Source: Mycolicibacterium moriokaense (GTDB taxonomy: Bacteria > Actinomycetota > Actinomycetes > Mycobacteriales > Mycobacteriaceae). Taken from it: a stretch of 64,000 bases of DNA. The position numbers and the translations under genes were made by a program. Position 1 is the stretch's first letter. Every line of letters starts with the position of its first letter. The stretch lies in NCBI RefSeq assembly GCF_003347205.1, contig NZ_QQBJ01000002.1, forward strand, positions 1 to 64,000, read 5' to 3'. The notes under the pieces were generated by a model. The model was given only the letters and a program-made list of their open reading frames with translations. It was not told the DNA's origin and did no database searches. Shown here piece after piece: positions 34,539-43,881 of the stretch.

Positions 34539-35607
34539 TCAGCGAATGGTGCCCGCTCCGGGAATCAGGGGCAGATCCAGAGGTGTCACCCAGCCGGGCG
34601 ACAGATCGTTGACAGCGGGGACGGCGTTCAGCGCACGCATGCCGGTAGCCAGGCAACCCGCCGCCGCGGCATCGCGACCCGAGCCGTCGGTGAATCGAAA
34701 TGCCGTCTCCTGGAAGATGCTTGGCGTGCCCTCGATGTCGACGCGGTAAACGTCGTTCTGGTTGCCGGTGGGCCAGTCCGGTGCCGCGTCGTCGCCGATC
34801 CGATTCACGTGCTCGAGCTGGATCCGGGTTTCGCCCTGGTAGACGCCGTTGACGGTGAACCGCACCGCGGCGACGTTGCCGGCGGGGATCACGCCCTTGG
34901 CCGATTTGCGCTCGGTCGGAGTCACCCACTTGTCGTAGGTGGTGGTGATCTCGTCGAGCATGATGCCCGCGGCGTGCGCGATCATGGGAACCGTTCCACC
35001 CCAGGCGAATACCAGGATGTCGGGGGTCTCCAGCATCGCCTTCTTCTCCGGCGGCTTTCCGATCCCCATCTCCCGCTCGTAGTCGCCGGTGTGTGTAGTC
35101 CAGCAACTCCGAAGCACGCACTTTGCGAACCTCCGAGCACAGGCCCATCAGCGTCATCGGGAACAGATCGTTGGCGAAGCCCGGATCGATGCCGGTGGTG
35201 AAGCACGACGATTCGCCGAGTTCGCACGCCTCGGTGATCGGTTGGATCCAGTTCGGCGGGTTCAGGTGCATCGTCGGCCACACCCATGGCGTCATCGCCG
35301 TGGAACACACATCGATGCCCTCGCGCAGAAACCGGGCGATCAACGCGATGTTGTCGTCGGCGTGCGCAGCCGTCGGGCCGTAGTGCACAAGAGCGTCGGG
35401 CTGCAGGGCGATCAACGCCTCGACGTCATCGGTTGCGGTGAGACCGAGCGAGGCGGGCAGGCCGCAGATCTCACCGACGTCGCGGCCCACCTTGTCAGGG
35501 CTGCTCACTCCAACGCCCACCAACTCGAACATTGGGTGCTTGACCACCTCGGCGATGACCATCTTCCCGACGAAGCCAGTGCCCCACACCACGATCCGTT
35601 TGGTCAT
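34539..35607 (-). pseudogene. NAD(P)-dependent dihydrodipicolinate reductase-like protein, frameshifted
   Basis: The first frame from ATG 35607 encodes TKRIVVWGTGFVGKMVIAEV (Rossmann GxGxxG), then LVHYGPTAAHADDN and GIDPGFANDLFPMTL, as in 2,4-diaminopentanoate dehydrogenase / DapB-like mycobacterial proteins. At about 35089 the reading must jump frame to continue with GDYEREMGIGKPPEKK, PDILVFAWGGTVPM and DLSPGWVTPLDLPLIPG, ending at 34539. The break coincides with a (GT)4 tract at 35089-35096; two bases more, or four fewer, would restore the frame. Either a decayed gene, a slippage-switched gene or an assembly error. Without the shift the product would be about 355 residues. Confidence 0.82.
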
Positions 35608-35688
35608 CCATTACCTTCCGATCGGTTCCCCAACCGCTGACCATAACCCAACGGGAATTTTTGCCGCCTCGGTCGGCTTTCAGCCTCC

Positions 35689-36429
35689 ATGACAAACCTG
35701 CAAGGTCGCCGGGCCCTGGTCACCGGCGCGTCCCGAGGCATCGGCGCGGAGATCGTGCGGCGTCTCGCCGCCGACGGAGCCGCCGTTGCCTTCACCTACG
35801 GCAAGTCGGCCGCCGAGGCCGAGAAACTGGTCACCGAGATCACCGACAGCGGCGGCACGGCCGTGGCCATCCAGGCCGACAGCGCCGACGCCGAACAGGT
35901 GGCGAAATCAGTCGACGACGCGGTGGCGCACCTCGGCGGGCTGGACATCCTGGTCAACAACGCGGGCGTGGCCGTCATCAGCGACGTCGAGTCGTTGCCC
36001 CTCGAGGAGTTCGACCGGCAGTTGGCCGTCAACGTGCGCGCGGTCTTCGTCGCCACCCGGCGCGCGATCCCCCATCTGGTCAGCGACGGCCGCGTCATCA
36101 ACATCGGCAGCATCAACGCCGAACGGGTGCCCGGACCCGGGCTCGCGGCCTACGCGATGACCAAGGCGGCGGTCGCCGGGCTGACCCGCGGCCTGGCGCG
36201 CGAACTCGGGCCTCGCGGCATCACCGTCAACAATGTGCAGCCCGGCCCGATCAACACCGACATGAATCCCGACGAAGGCGAATTCGCCGAGGACGCAAAG
36301 AAAGTCATGGCAATCGGCCGATACGGTCAGCCGAGCGACATCGCCGGGGTGGTCAGCTATCTCGCAGGGCGCGACACGGGCTACATCACGGGGGCGAATT
36401 GGAACGTCGACGGCGGCTTCACCGTCTGA
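35689..36429 (+). CDS. SDR-family oxidoreductase (3-oxoacyl-ACP reductase-like)
   Basis: A 246-residue classical short-chain dehydrogenase. The cofactor motif is ALVTGASRGIGAEIVRRLAA, then ILVNNAGVAV. Catalytic Ser is in INIGSINAERV, and Tyr/Lys in YAMTKAAVAGL. The NVQPGPINTDMNP turn and the C-terminal TGANWNVDGGFTV are typical of FabG-like enzymes. Physiological substrate unknown; it stands apart from FAS-II. It is divergent from the frameshifted reductase with an 81-base gap and convergent with a secreted-protein gene only four bases away. Confidence 0.9.
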   Translation: MTNLQGRRALVTGASRGIGAEIVRRLAADGAAVAFTYGKSAAEAEKLVTEITDSGGTAVAIQADSADAEQVAKSVDDAVAHLGGLDILVNNAGVAVISDVESLPLEEFDRQLAVNVRAVFVATRRAIPHLVSDGRVINIGSINAERVPGPGLAAYAMTKAAVAGLTRGLARELGPRGITVNNVQPGPINTDMNPDEGEFAEDAKKVMAIGRYGQPSDIAGVVSYLAGRDTGYITGANWNVDGGFTV

Positions 36430-36433
36430 CGGA

Positions 36434-36988
36434 TCAGCGGCAGAGTCGCAGCCCCGCGGGCTCGCAGTCCAGCGGATAGCGGTCGACCGGGATCGGCAAC
36501 GGTTTGGCGAACGCGAGCGTGAACGGCGTCTTGGTCATGCCGGGCTGGACGCCGCAGACCGCGTTGTGGAGCGACGTGTGGGTGCCGGCGAGCGTCGCGT
36601 CGTCGAACTTGTAGGTGTCGACTGTCGGCGCGGTGCTTCCATCGGGGCATTGGAAGCCGTCGACCTTGTTCGTGGTCAGGGTCCAGAGGCCGCCGGTGAG
36701 CTTGGCGTCGCCGCCCCAGTTCTGGTTTTTCAGGTCGAAGGTGGTCTTGCTCGTCGTCGCGCTGACGACCTTCAGCGTGCAGGCCACCGGCAACTCCAGC
36801 GGCACGCGCAGGTCGCCGACGGTGGGCACGCAGATCGGATAGATGGTCCACGTGGCCGACGGAAGCCCCGGTGAGTCGAAGGTGTAGTCGCCTTCCATCA
36901 CCTGGTCGGCCGACGCGGGACTCGCGGCGGCCAGGGCGGCGGCGGCCAGCACGACGACGGCGCCCAACACACGACAGATCGTCCCCAC
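36434..36988 (-). CDS. Secreted protein of unknown function
   Basis: A 184-residue exported protein. The signal peptide ends at ASPASA, after a hydrophobic run of alanine, valine and leucine. The mature region has six cysteines (YPICVP, VACTLKV, FQCPDGS, AVCGVQP, LDCEPAG and LRLCR), suggesting three disulfides outside the membrane. Repeated beta-type segments such as TWTIYPICVPTVGDLRVPLE and KVVSATTSKTTFDLKNQNWG imply a beta-sandwich. No enzymatic motif is recognised. Start GTG 36988 has AGGAGGGG directly upstream. Confidence 0.75.
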   Translation of the reverse strand: MGTICRVLGAVVVLAAAALAAASPASADQVMEGDYTFDSPGLPSATWTIYPICVPTVGDLRVPLELPVACTLKVVSATTSKTTFDLKNQNWGGDAKLTGGLWTLTTNKVDGFQCPDGSTAPTVDTYKFDDATLAGTHTSLHNAVCGVQPGMTKTPFTLAFAKPLPIPVDRYPLDCEPAGLRLCR

Positions 36989-37062
36989 GTCCCCTCCTCA
37001 GGCCCCCGCTAGGAGTATCACAGTGCCGCCCGTGGGCGACAAGGATCACTTAGAATCCCGCC

Positions 37063-37764
37063 ATGACCAGGGCGGTGCCCGTACTGACACTGTGTGTCGC
37101 GGTGGTGTTCGGCGCGATGACGACGGCATGCACCAGCGTGGTGCAGGGCTCGGCCGTGAAAGCCGCCTCCTCGGTTCCCGCAGACGATGTGCCGCCGCTC
37201 GAGGAGTCGGCCCTGGACACCCTGATGCTGTCCAACAGCGACCTGAACAAGATCGCGGGTGTGGAGATGGAGTCGTTCTACTCGGCCGAGGAGATGAACG
37301 ACAACGCCGATCTGGTATCCGATCTCGACTGCCTGGGCGCGGTCTATCCCGGCGAAGACGCCGCCTACGACGGCGCACGATGGACCGCGATCCGGGATGA
37401 GCTGCTGCTTGCCGCCGGCTCGGACAGCGACTCGAAGCTCCTCGAACAGACCGTGGTGCTGTTCGACACCCACGACGACGCCGTCGAGTTCTTCGACGGG
37501 TCCAAGGAGAAGTGGCGGGAGTGCGCGCAGGCCGAGGACATCGAGGTCGAAGACGGACCGTGGGTGCCCCAGTCTGTCCAGGACGTCGACGAGCGCACAA
37601 TGTCGCTGAAAGCCGAAGTCAGCGGAACTCTCGAGGGGATATGTCAACACGCGATGGGCGTCGTTTCCAACCTGATCGTCGAAGGTTTCTCCTGTGACGC
37701 CGACGACAACGACGATGCCCAGAAGATCACCACTCAGCTTCTCGAGGATGCGGCCGACCAGTAG
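37063..37764 (+). CDS. Lipoprotein with PknH-like extracellular sensor domain
   Basis: A 233-residue lipoprotein. The lipobox TTAC (cysteine at residue 23) follows a hydrophobic signal. The mature part matches the PknH extracellular sensor fold (PF14032): LDTLMLSNSDLNKIAGVEME near the start, SDLDCLGAVYPGEDAAYDG, WRECAQAEDIEVEDGPW and GICQHAMGVVSNLIVEGFSC. Conserved cysteine pairs are present for two disulfides. Such domains bind an unknown envelope ligand. ATG 37063 follows a short leader. Its end overlaps the next lipoprotein gene by 17 bases. Confidence 0.87.
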   Translation: MTRAVPVLTLCVAVVFGAMTTACTSVVQGSAVKAASSVPADDVPPLEESALDTLMLSNSDLNKIAGVEMESFYSAEEMNDNADLVSDLDCLGAVYPGEDAAYDGARWTAIRDELLLAAGSDSDSKLLEQTVVLFDTHDDAVEFFDGSKEKWRECAQAEDIEVEDGPWVPQSVQDVDERTMSLKAEVSGTLEGICQHAMGVVSNLIVEGFSCDADDNDDAQKITTQLLEDAADQ

Positions 37765-38272
37765 CGCGGCGGCCCTCTGCGTTTCGCTGGCGGCGATCAC
37801 GGTGCTGCCGTCGTGCGGTTCGAGCGACTCCGGGGAGGCCGCTACGTCCACCGCCCCGCCGTCCACGGTCGCGACCACGACAGCGGCGGTCGCCACCCCG
37901 CAGGCGCCACCGGGCCCGCAGCCGAAGAACTGGTTCGATCTTCAGGTCGGGGACTGCGTGACCGAGATCCCTGCAATCGAATCCGGCGTCGTGTCCGCCA
38001 CCGTCGTCGACTGCGCGGCACCGCACCAGGCGGAGGTCTTCCTGCTCGCGCCGTTGGCCGTCGACACCGCCGTCGATCAGGTTGCAGGCGAAAAGTGTGC
38101 CGAGGGATTCGCCACCTACACGGGCAAGGCAGCCAACGCCGGCCCGTACTCGGTGACGTATCTGATCGATTCGAACCAGGACCGGACGGCCAACAATCCC
38201 ACCCCGAGCACCGCCATCTGCTTCCTTCAAGACGCGAAAGGCGGCCCGCTGACGACATCGGCGCGCCGGTGA
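37748..38272 (+). CDS. Septum-formation-family lipoprotein
   Basis: About 174 residues from ATG 37748. A signal peptide with lipobox VLPSC is followed by a Thr/Pro-rich linker, then the domain seen in actinobacterial septum-formation proteins (PF13845): WFDLQVGDCVTEIP, VVDCAAPHQAEVFL, GEKCAEGFATYTG and NPTPSTAICFL. Four cysteines probably form two disulfides. In-frame starts further upstream (37694, 37715) lie deeper inside the preceding gene and would destroy the signal sequence. It overlaps the PknH-like gene and is likely co-transcribed. Confidence 0.78.
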   Translation: MRPTSSAAALCVSLAAITVLPSCGSSDSGEAATSTAPPSTVATTTAAVATPQAPPGPQPKNWFDLQVGDCVTEIPAIESGVVSATVVDCAAPHQAEVFLLAPLAVDTAVDQVAGEKCAEGFATYTGKAANAGPYSVTYLIDSNQDRTANNPTPSTAICFLQDAKGGPLTTSARR

Positions 38273-38288
38273 CCCCTTCGCGGGTGGT

Positions 38289-38840
38289 TCACGGCGCGAA
38301 CGCCGGCGAGATGAAGCGTTCCACCATCTGCCGCTCGACCTGCGGGTCCTCGACGGGCCAGTACAACAGCGACAGCACGACGCGCACGATCCACTGCGCG
38401 GCTTCGGTGTCATCGTCGGTCAGACCGTTGAGCTCGGTGGCCAACCGGGCGACGATCTCGGACTCGGTGAGCCAGGCCCTCTCCTGCGCGCCCCGAATCG
38501 TGCTGAACATCAACTGCCCCAGCGGATCCGCTCGTATCTCCCCGAGGGCCACCGTGATTGCGGTGACGATGCGCGGCGCCCCGGTGAGGCCGTCGACGGC
38601 ACCGCGCACCACCTCGACGATGCGGGCGGCCGACCGCTCCATGACGGCGTCGCGGATCTGACGCTTGCCGCCCGCGCAGCGGTAGACCGTCGCCCGCGAG
38701 CAGTGCACCCGCGCCGCCAGCGTGTCGATGTCGAAGGCGTCCATGCCGTCGCGCGTGATCAGGTCCGTCGCGGCCGCGTAGATCCGCTCCGCGGCGGCGG
38801 TCCGGCGATCACCGCCGACGAGCCAGTCACTGCGAGCCAC
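38289..38840 (-). CDS. TetR-family transcriptional regulator beside P450
   Basis: A 183-residue repressor. The HTH segment is ERIYAAATDLITRDGMDAFD then IDTLAARVHCSRATVYRCAG, with a helical C-terminal ligand domain (VVLSLLYWPVEDPQVERQM). It is divergent from a cytochrome P450 gene and has the palindrome TCTCAT-G-ATGAGA 12 bases before its start. The P450 and this regulator therefore probably form one regulatory pair. It is convergent with the preceding lipoprotein genes. Confidence 0.87.
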   Translation of the reverse strand: MARSDWLVGGDRRTAAAERIYAAATDLITRDGMDAFDIDTLAARVHCSRATVYRCAGGKRQIRDAVMERSAARIVEVVRGAVDGLTGAPRIVTAITVALGEIRADPLGQLMFSTIRGAQERAWLTESEIVARLATELNGLTDDDTEAAQWIVRVVLSLLYWPVEDPQVERQMVERFISPAFAP

Positions 38841-38851
38841 AGCCTCGACTT

Positions 38852-38864
38852 TCTCATGATGAGA
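38852..38864. promoter_or_regulatory. Palindrome TCTCAT-G-ATGAGA, candidate TetR operator
   Basis: Two six-base arms complement each other around one G. It lies 12 bases upstream of the TetR start (38840) and 119 bases before the P450 gene at 38983. It is A/T-richer than its surroundings, so it may also overlap the TetR promoter. Confidence 0.5.
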
Positions 38865-38982
38865 CGAATCACGCTAGTTTTCTCACCGTCTCCGCTGGTC
38901 GGGGTGACGCTGCGAGACGACCGTTGCAATACGGCCGGACCTGGGTTTTTCACGTTGACCGCGGACCGTTGACGGGTGCTGC

Positions 38983-40221
38983 GTGCTGGCTCAGCCTGAA
39001 CGGATGCGAGTGCGCGACGGCCGACTGGGTCTGGACCTGTTCGACGACCGATACATCCAGGACCCCTATCCGCTGTACGACGCCATGCATCGGGACGGGC
39101 CGGTTCATCCGATCGGCGACTCCGGGTTCTACGCGGTGTGCGGTTGGGATGCGGTCAACGACGCCATCGGCAGGCCCGAGGACTTCTCGTCGAACCTCAC
39201 CGCCACCATGACCTATCAGGACGGCGTGGTGACGCCATTCGCGATGGGTGAACTCGGCGGCGACATTCAAGCGCTCGCGACCGCCGATGATCCCGCGCAC
39301 GCGGCACACCGAAAACTGTTGGTGCCGCGGTTGGCGGCCAAGCACATCCGCTCCCTCGAGTCGTTCGTCGGCGTGACAGAGGACCTGCTGTGGACGCAGG
39401 GAGTGCGCGACGGCGCCGTCGAGTGGTTGTCGGCGATGGCCAACCGGTTGCCGATGATGGTGGTCGGGCGGTTGATCGGCGTGCCCGACGACGACATCGA
39501 CCGACTCGGGGAATGGGGATATTCGGCGACCAAGGTGGTGGAAGGCCTGGTCGGCCCCGACGAACTGGCCGCCTCGGGTGTCGCGGTGATGGAACTCGCC
39601 GGCTATCTCACCGACGCCTTCCAAACGGCCGCCGCCGACCCCGCGGACAACCTGCTCAGCGATGTCGCAACAGCCTGCGCAACAGGCGAATTGGCCGATA
39701 TGACGGCGCTGAACATGATGGCGACCCTGTTCAGTGCCGGCGGTGAGTCGACCGCGTCGCTGATCGGGTCGGCGGCGTATGTCCTCGCAACCCGGCCCGA
39801 CGTCCAGCGACAGGTGCGGGAAAAACCCGAACTACTGACGGTGTTCCTGGAGGAGGTGCTTCGCTTCGAACCGCCGTTTCGGGGGCATTACCGGCATGTG
39901 GTCACCGACACCCGCTTGGCGGGCGTCGATCTTCCCGCCGGATCACGCCTCCTTCTGCTGTGGGGCGCGGCGAACCGCGACCCGTCACATTTCACCGATG
40001 CCGACGACTTCCGGCTGGACCGCGAAGGCGGAAAAGGGCACATCGCCTTCGGCAAGGGCGCGCATTTCTGTGTCGGTGCCGCGTTGGCGCGGCTGGAGGC
40101 GCGCATCGTGATCGGCGAATTGCTCAGGCGCACAACGCACATCGAGGCGCTCGACGTGGGGCGGTGGCTGCCGAGCCTTCTGGTGCGGAGGCTCGAACAC
40201 CTGGAACTCAGCGTTGCGTGA
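38983..40221 (+). CDS. Cytochrome P450 monooxygenase
   Basis: A 412-residue soluble bacterial P450. The haem-binding loop FGKGAHFCVGAALARLE puts the axial cysteine at residue 363. The K-helix E-x-x-R is EEVLR, followed by FEPPFRGHYRHV. The I-helix oxygen-activation motif is SAGGESTASL (AGGEST form of A-G-x-D/E-T). It hydroxylates an unknown, probably lipid or terpenoid, substrate with electrons from a ferredoxin, none of which is adjacent. The TTG/GTG region just upstream is unclear; GTG 38983 gives the N-terminus used. It is convergent with a Rieske oxygenase gene. Confidence 0.92.
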   Translation: MLAQPERMRVRDGRLGLDLFDDRYIQDPYPLYDAMHRDGPVHPIGDSGFYAVCGWDAVNDAIGRPEDFSSNLTATMTYQDGVVTPFAMGELGGDIQALATADDPAHAAHRKLLVPRLAAKHIRSLESFVGVTEDLLWTQGVRDGAVEWLSAMANRLPMMVVGRLIGVPDDDIDRLGEWGYSATKVVEGLVGPDELAASGVAVMELAGYLTDAFQTAAADPADNLLSDVATACATGELADMTALNMMATLFSAGGESTASLIGSAAYVLATRPDVQRQVREKPELLTVFLEEVLRFEPPFRGHYRHVVTDTRLAGVDLPAGSRLLLLWGAANRDPSHFTDADDFRLDREGGKGHIAFGKGAHFCVGAALARLEARIVIGELLRRTTHIEALDVGRWLPSLLVRRLEHLELSVA

Positions 40222-40239
40222 CCCGGGCGTCGGCGCGAC

Positions 40240-41268
40240 TCAATCGGCGGCGCCTCGCTGTGCGAACACCTCCGCAGCGCTGCCGCCGATGTTGTCGGGA
40301 TAGAACTGCTTGGCCCAGTTGCGGATCGCGGTGAATCCCTGCTGCTCGGCACCCGCCAGCGCGGGCGGGTCCGAATAGCGTTGGTGGGACCAGATGTGGA
40401 TGTCCTGGGTGAACTGACGAATCACCTCGTCGCCGAATTCGCGGGCCTTGGCCTCGGCTCGCGGTGAGTCGTCGCCGGGCCGGCGTCCGATGTAGACCAT
40501 GAAGCGCACATCGGAGGTGCGGTCGTCGACAGGGGTGATCGCCGAGATCGTGCGGTTGTCCACCATGCCCCAGCTTTTGGTCACCGCGATCCCCAGGCCG
40601 CCGTTGATCGCCTCGACACCGCTCTTGACGTCGTCGATCATCTGGTTCTCGTCACCCTCGAAGGTGATGGTGAAATCCACGTACGACACCGGTTCGTCGA
40701 AGTCGTGGCGGGTGAAGATCGGCACGATCGGCGTCTGGTGCACGAACTTGAAGTGGGCGAAGTCAACACCGTTTTCCAGCACGTACTGCGGGTGCATCTC
40801 CAGGGTCTCCCGATACAGCCGCTGCTGGGGGTAGTAGTCGGCGGAGCCGCTACCGTCGCCGAAGGCCGCGAAGACGTCGGGCGCGTCGAAGAACGGGTCG
40901 CGGTTGTCGACGTCGTGCCAGATGTAGACCGACTCGTTGCGCTCCGCGGTGGGATATGTGCGGATGCGGCGGCCCCGATTCGGGCGGTCCTGATACGGGA
41001 TGCAGACGTTGCGACCCTGCTGGCTCCACTGCCATCCGTGGAACGGGCACTGCAGGACCTCGCCGACCACGTGACCGCCGTACCCGAGGTGGGCGCCGAG
41101 GTGCTCGCAGTAGGCGTCCATGACCGTGACCTGCCCCGATTCCGCCCGCCACGCGACCAGGTCGCGACCGAAGTACTTCATCGAGCGGACGCCGCCGATC
41201 TTGATCTCATCGGACCAGGCGACCTGAAACCATCCGGTCGGGGTCATCGACAGAGGCGGTTTGGCCAT
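40240..41268 (-). CDS. Rieske non-haem iron oxygenase (KshA-like)
   Basis: A 342-residue oxygenase component. The Rieske [2Fe-2S] ligands are YCEHLGAHLG (C-x-H) and CPFHGWQW (C-x-x-H). The catalytic mononuclear-iron site is ENGVDFAHFKFVHQT, with the conserved Asp and two histidines. The size and YPTAERNESVYIWHD segment resemble the 3-ketosteroid 9-alpha-hydroxylase oxygenase KshA, so a sterol or other polycyclic substrate is plausible. No reductase (KshB) gene is nearby. Start ATG 41268. It is divergent from the peptide ABC transporter and convergent with the P450 gene. Confidence 0.88.
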   Translation of the reverse strand: MAKPPLSMTPTGWFQVAWSDEIKIGGVRSMKYFGRDLVAWRAESGQVTVMDAYCEHLGAHLGYGGHVVGEVLQCPFHGWQWSQQGRNVCIPYQDRPNRGRRIRTYPTAERNESVYIWHDVDNRDPFFDAPDVFAAFGDGSGSADYYPQQRLYRETLEMHPQYVLENGVDFAHFKFVHQTPIVPIFTRHDFDEPVSYVDFTITFEGDENQMIDDVKSGVEAINGGLGIAVTKSWGMVDNRTISAITPVDDRTSDVRFMVYIGRRPGDDSPRAEAKAREFGDEVIRQFTQDIHIWSHQRYSDPPALAGAEQQGFTAIRNWAKQFYPDNIGGSAAEVFAQRGAAD

Positions 41269-41380
41269 GGCACAGAATCATAGAGTATTCAATGTAAATC
41301 TGGGAAGCCCGCAGGCCGGCGTTTCAACACCGGGGTATGCCGGGTAGTTTCCGAAGGGTCGACGATTCGGGGTGGTTGTG

Positions 41381-42916
41381 ATGGGGCGAGCGGCGAGGTG
41401 TCTCGCTGTCGGCCTGATCGCCCCCCTGCTGAGCGTTCTGCTTGCCTGCTCCACCGGCCAACGAGTCGACCTCGGCGACGGCTCGTCGGGTCGACTGGTC
41501 GCGGCGATCGGCGGCGAACCCGACCAACTCGACCCCAACAAGACCAGTGCCTACTTCTCGTTCGAGGTGCTCGAGAACGTCTACGACACCCTGGTCGAAC
41601 CCGACGCCAACCTGGAGATGCGTCCGGCGCTGGCCGAATCCTGGGACGTCACTCCCGATCAACTCACCTGGACGTTCCATCTACGGCCGGGCGTGAAGTT
41701 CCACGACGGCAGTCCGATGACCGCAGATGACGTCGTCTACACCTATCGCCGCATCAGCGACGAGCAACTCACCAATTCGGACAAGCTCAGCGCGGTCTCC
41801 GACGTGCGCGCCACGGACCCGGCCACTGTCGTGCTACGCCTCAAACAACCCACCCCGAACCTGTTGACCAACCTCGGCGGCTTCAAGGGAATGGCGATCG
41901 TGCAGCGCAAGAACGTCGAAAGCGGTCAGATCACCACGCATCCAATCGGCACCGGGCCGTTCGCGTTCGTCGGCCAGAAGAGCGGCGACTCGATCACGCT
42001 GGACGCCAACCCCGACTACTGGGGCGGCGCCCCGAAGGTCTCCGGCGTGGTCTTCCGGTTCATCCCGGAGCCCTCGACGGCGCTGTCGGCGCTGCAGGCC
42101 GGCGAGATCGACTGGACGGACTCGATTCCCACCCAGCGCGTGCACCAACTCTCCGACGACGACTCCATCAACCTCGCCGTCACCCCCAGCAACGACTACT
42201 GGTACCTCGCCCTCAACGAGGCCCGCAAACCCTGGAACGACGTCCGGGTGCGCCAGGCCATCGCCTATGCGATCGACCGCGATTCCATTGTGGCGGCCAC
42301 CAGTTACGGCACCGCGGCCAAGAACGAACTCGCGATTCCCAAAGGCAGCTTCTGGTACACCGACTACGACAAGTACAGCTACGACATCGAGCAGGCCAAA
42401 CGCCTGCTGAGCGAGGCCAACGCCGCGCCGAAGACCCTCGACATGCTGGTCACCAACGAATATCCCCAGACCGTCACCGCCGCCCAGATCATCGCCGACA
42501 ACCTTGCCCCGCTTCGCATCACGGTGAACATCCGCACCGTCGACTTTGCCACCTGGCTCGACCAGCAGAACCGCGGGCAGTTCGACATGCTGATGATGGG
42601 CTGGTTGGGAAACATCGACCCCGACGACTACTACTACGCCCAGCACCACACCGGCGGCAGCAGCAATGCGCAGAAGTACTCCAACCCGGAAGTGGACCGC
42701 CTGCTGGACGCGGGCCGCGTCGAGACCGACAAAGACGCCCGGGCCGAGATCTACCGCAAGGCCGCGACGATCATCGCCGACCAGTGCAGCTACATCTACC
42801 TGTACAACCCCTCGGTGATCCAGGCCTGGAGCAAGGACCTGTCGGGCTATGAAGCGCGGCGCGACAAGGCGATCCGGTTCCGCAACGCCAGCCTCGATGC
42901 GGGCGGCACGTCATGA
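41381..42916 (+). CDS. Peptide ABC transporter substrate-binding lipoprotein
   Basis: A 511-residue family 5 extracellular solute-binding protein. The signal peptide ends in lipobox LLAC. Conserved segments are NVYDTLVEPDANLEMRPALA, FHLRPGVKFHDGSPMTADDV, then PIGTGPFAFV and VRQAIAYAIDRDSIV. It captures oligopeptides or similar ligands outside the membrane and hands them to the permeases encoded next. ATG 41381 was taken rather than GTG 41372. First gene of a four-gene ABC operon, each joined to the next by a four- or eight-base overlap. Confidence 0.92.
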   Translation: MGRAARCLAVGLIAPLLSVLLACSTGQRVDLGDGSSGRLVAAIGGEPDQLDPNKTSAYFSFEVLENVYDTLVEPDANLEMRPALAESWDVTPDQLTWTFHLRPGVKFHDGSPMTADDVVYTYRRISDEQLTNSDKLSAVSDVRATDPATVVLRLKQPTPNLLTNLGGFKGMAIVQRKNVESGQITTHPIGTGPFAFVGQKSGDSITLDANPDYWGGAPKVSGVVFRFIPEPSTALSALQAGEIDWTDSIPTQRVHQLSDDDSINLAVTPSNDYWYLALNEARKPWNDVRVRQAIAYAIDRDSIVAATSYGTAAKNELAIPKGSFWYTDYDKYSYDIEQAKRLLSEANAAPKTLDMLVTNEYPQTVTAAQIIADNLAPLRITVNIRTVDFATWLDQQNRGQFDMLMMGWLGNIDPDDYYYAQHHTGGSSNAQKYSNPEVDRLLDAGRVETDKDARAEIYRKAATIIADQCSYIYLYNPSVIQAWSKDLSGYEARRDKAIRFRNASLDAGGTS

Positions 42917-43881
42917 CTCGGATCGTGGCGAACCCCGTGGTGCGCTTCGTCGCGCGCAGGCTGCTGTATTCGGTGGTCGTGATGATCGGCGTGCTGATCG
43001 TCGTGTTCATGCTCGTGCATCTGGTTCCCGGCGACCCCGTTCGGATTGCGCTGGGCACGCGATACACCCCGGAGGCGTATGACGCGCTGCGCAGCGCCAG
43101 CGGGTTGGACCGGCCGATCATCGAACAGTTCTTCGGCTACCTGGGCTCCGCGCTGAGAGGCGATCTCGGGGTCAGCTTCCGCAACGGCGACCCGGTCACG
43201 GTGACCTTGATGGAACGGCTGCCGGCCACCGTGTCCCTGGCGTTCGTCGGCATCCTCATCGCCCTGCTGATCGCGCTGCCTGCGGGCATCTGGTCGGCGC
43301 TGCACGAGGGCCGCATCAGTGACGCGATCGTCCGCGTGACAAGCCAATTCGGCGTCTCCATCCCCGACTTCTGGATGGGCATCCTGCTGATCGCCCTGTT
43401 CGCCTCGACGCTGCACTGGCTGCCCACCTCCGGATACCGCCCGCTGTTCGCCGACCCCGGCGGCTGGCTGCAGCACGTGATCCTGCCCGGCCTCACCGTC
43501 GGCCTCGTCGCGGCGGCCATCATGACCCGCTACATCCGCTCGGCCGTGCTCGAGGTGGCCGCGATGGCCTACGTGCGCACCGCGCGCTCCAAGGGACTGC
43601 CGCCGCGGGTGGTCACCATGCGCCACACCGTCCGAAACGCCGCGATCCCGGTGCTGACGATCACCGGTATCCAGTTGGCGACCATCCTCAGCGGCGTCAT
43701 CGTCGTCGAGGTGGTGTTCGCCTGGCCCGGCCTCGGTCGCCTGGTGTACAACGCCGTTGCGGCCCGCGACTATCCGATCATCCAGGGCGCGGTGCTGCTC
43801 ATCGCCGCCCTGTTCCTGCTCATCAACCTCATCGTGGACGCCCTGTACGCGATCGTCGACCCGCGGATTCGGTTGTCATGA
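42913..43881 (+). CDS. Peptide ABC transporter permease (DppB/OppB type)
   Basis: A 322-residue inner-membrane protein with six predicted helices. The first is LLYSVVVMIGVLIVVFMLVH. The binding-protein-dependent permease EAA loop is YVRTARSKGLPPRVVTMRHT then VRNAAIPVLTITG. The N-terminal LVPGDPVRIALG is typical of DppB. It pairs with the following permease to form the transmembrane pore. Start ATG 42913 overlaps the binding-protein gene by ATGA. Confidence 0.93.
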   Translation: MTRIVANPVVRFVARRLLYSVVVMIGVLIVVFMLVHLVPGDPVRIALGTRYTPEAYDALRSASGLDRPIIEQFFGYLGSALRGDLGVSFRNGDPVTVTLMERLPATVSLAFVGILIALLIALPAGIWSALHEGRISDAIVRVTSQFGVSIPDFWMGILLIALFASTLHWLPTSGYRPLFADPGGWLQHVILPGLTVGLVAAAIMTRYIRSAVLEVAAMAYVRTARSKGLPPRVVTMRHTVRNAAIPVLTITGIQLATILSGVIVVEVVFAWPGLGRLVYNAVAARDYPIIQGAVLLIAALFLLINLIVDALYAIVDPRIRLS

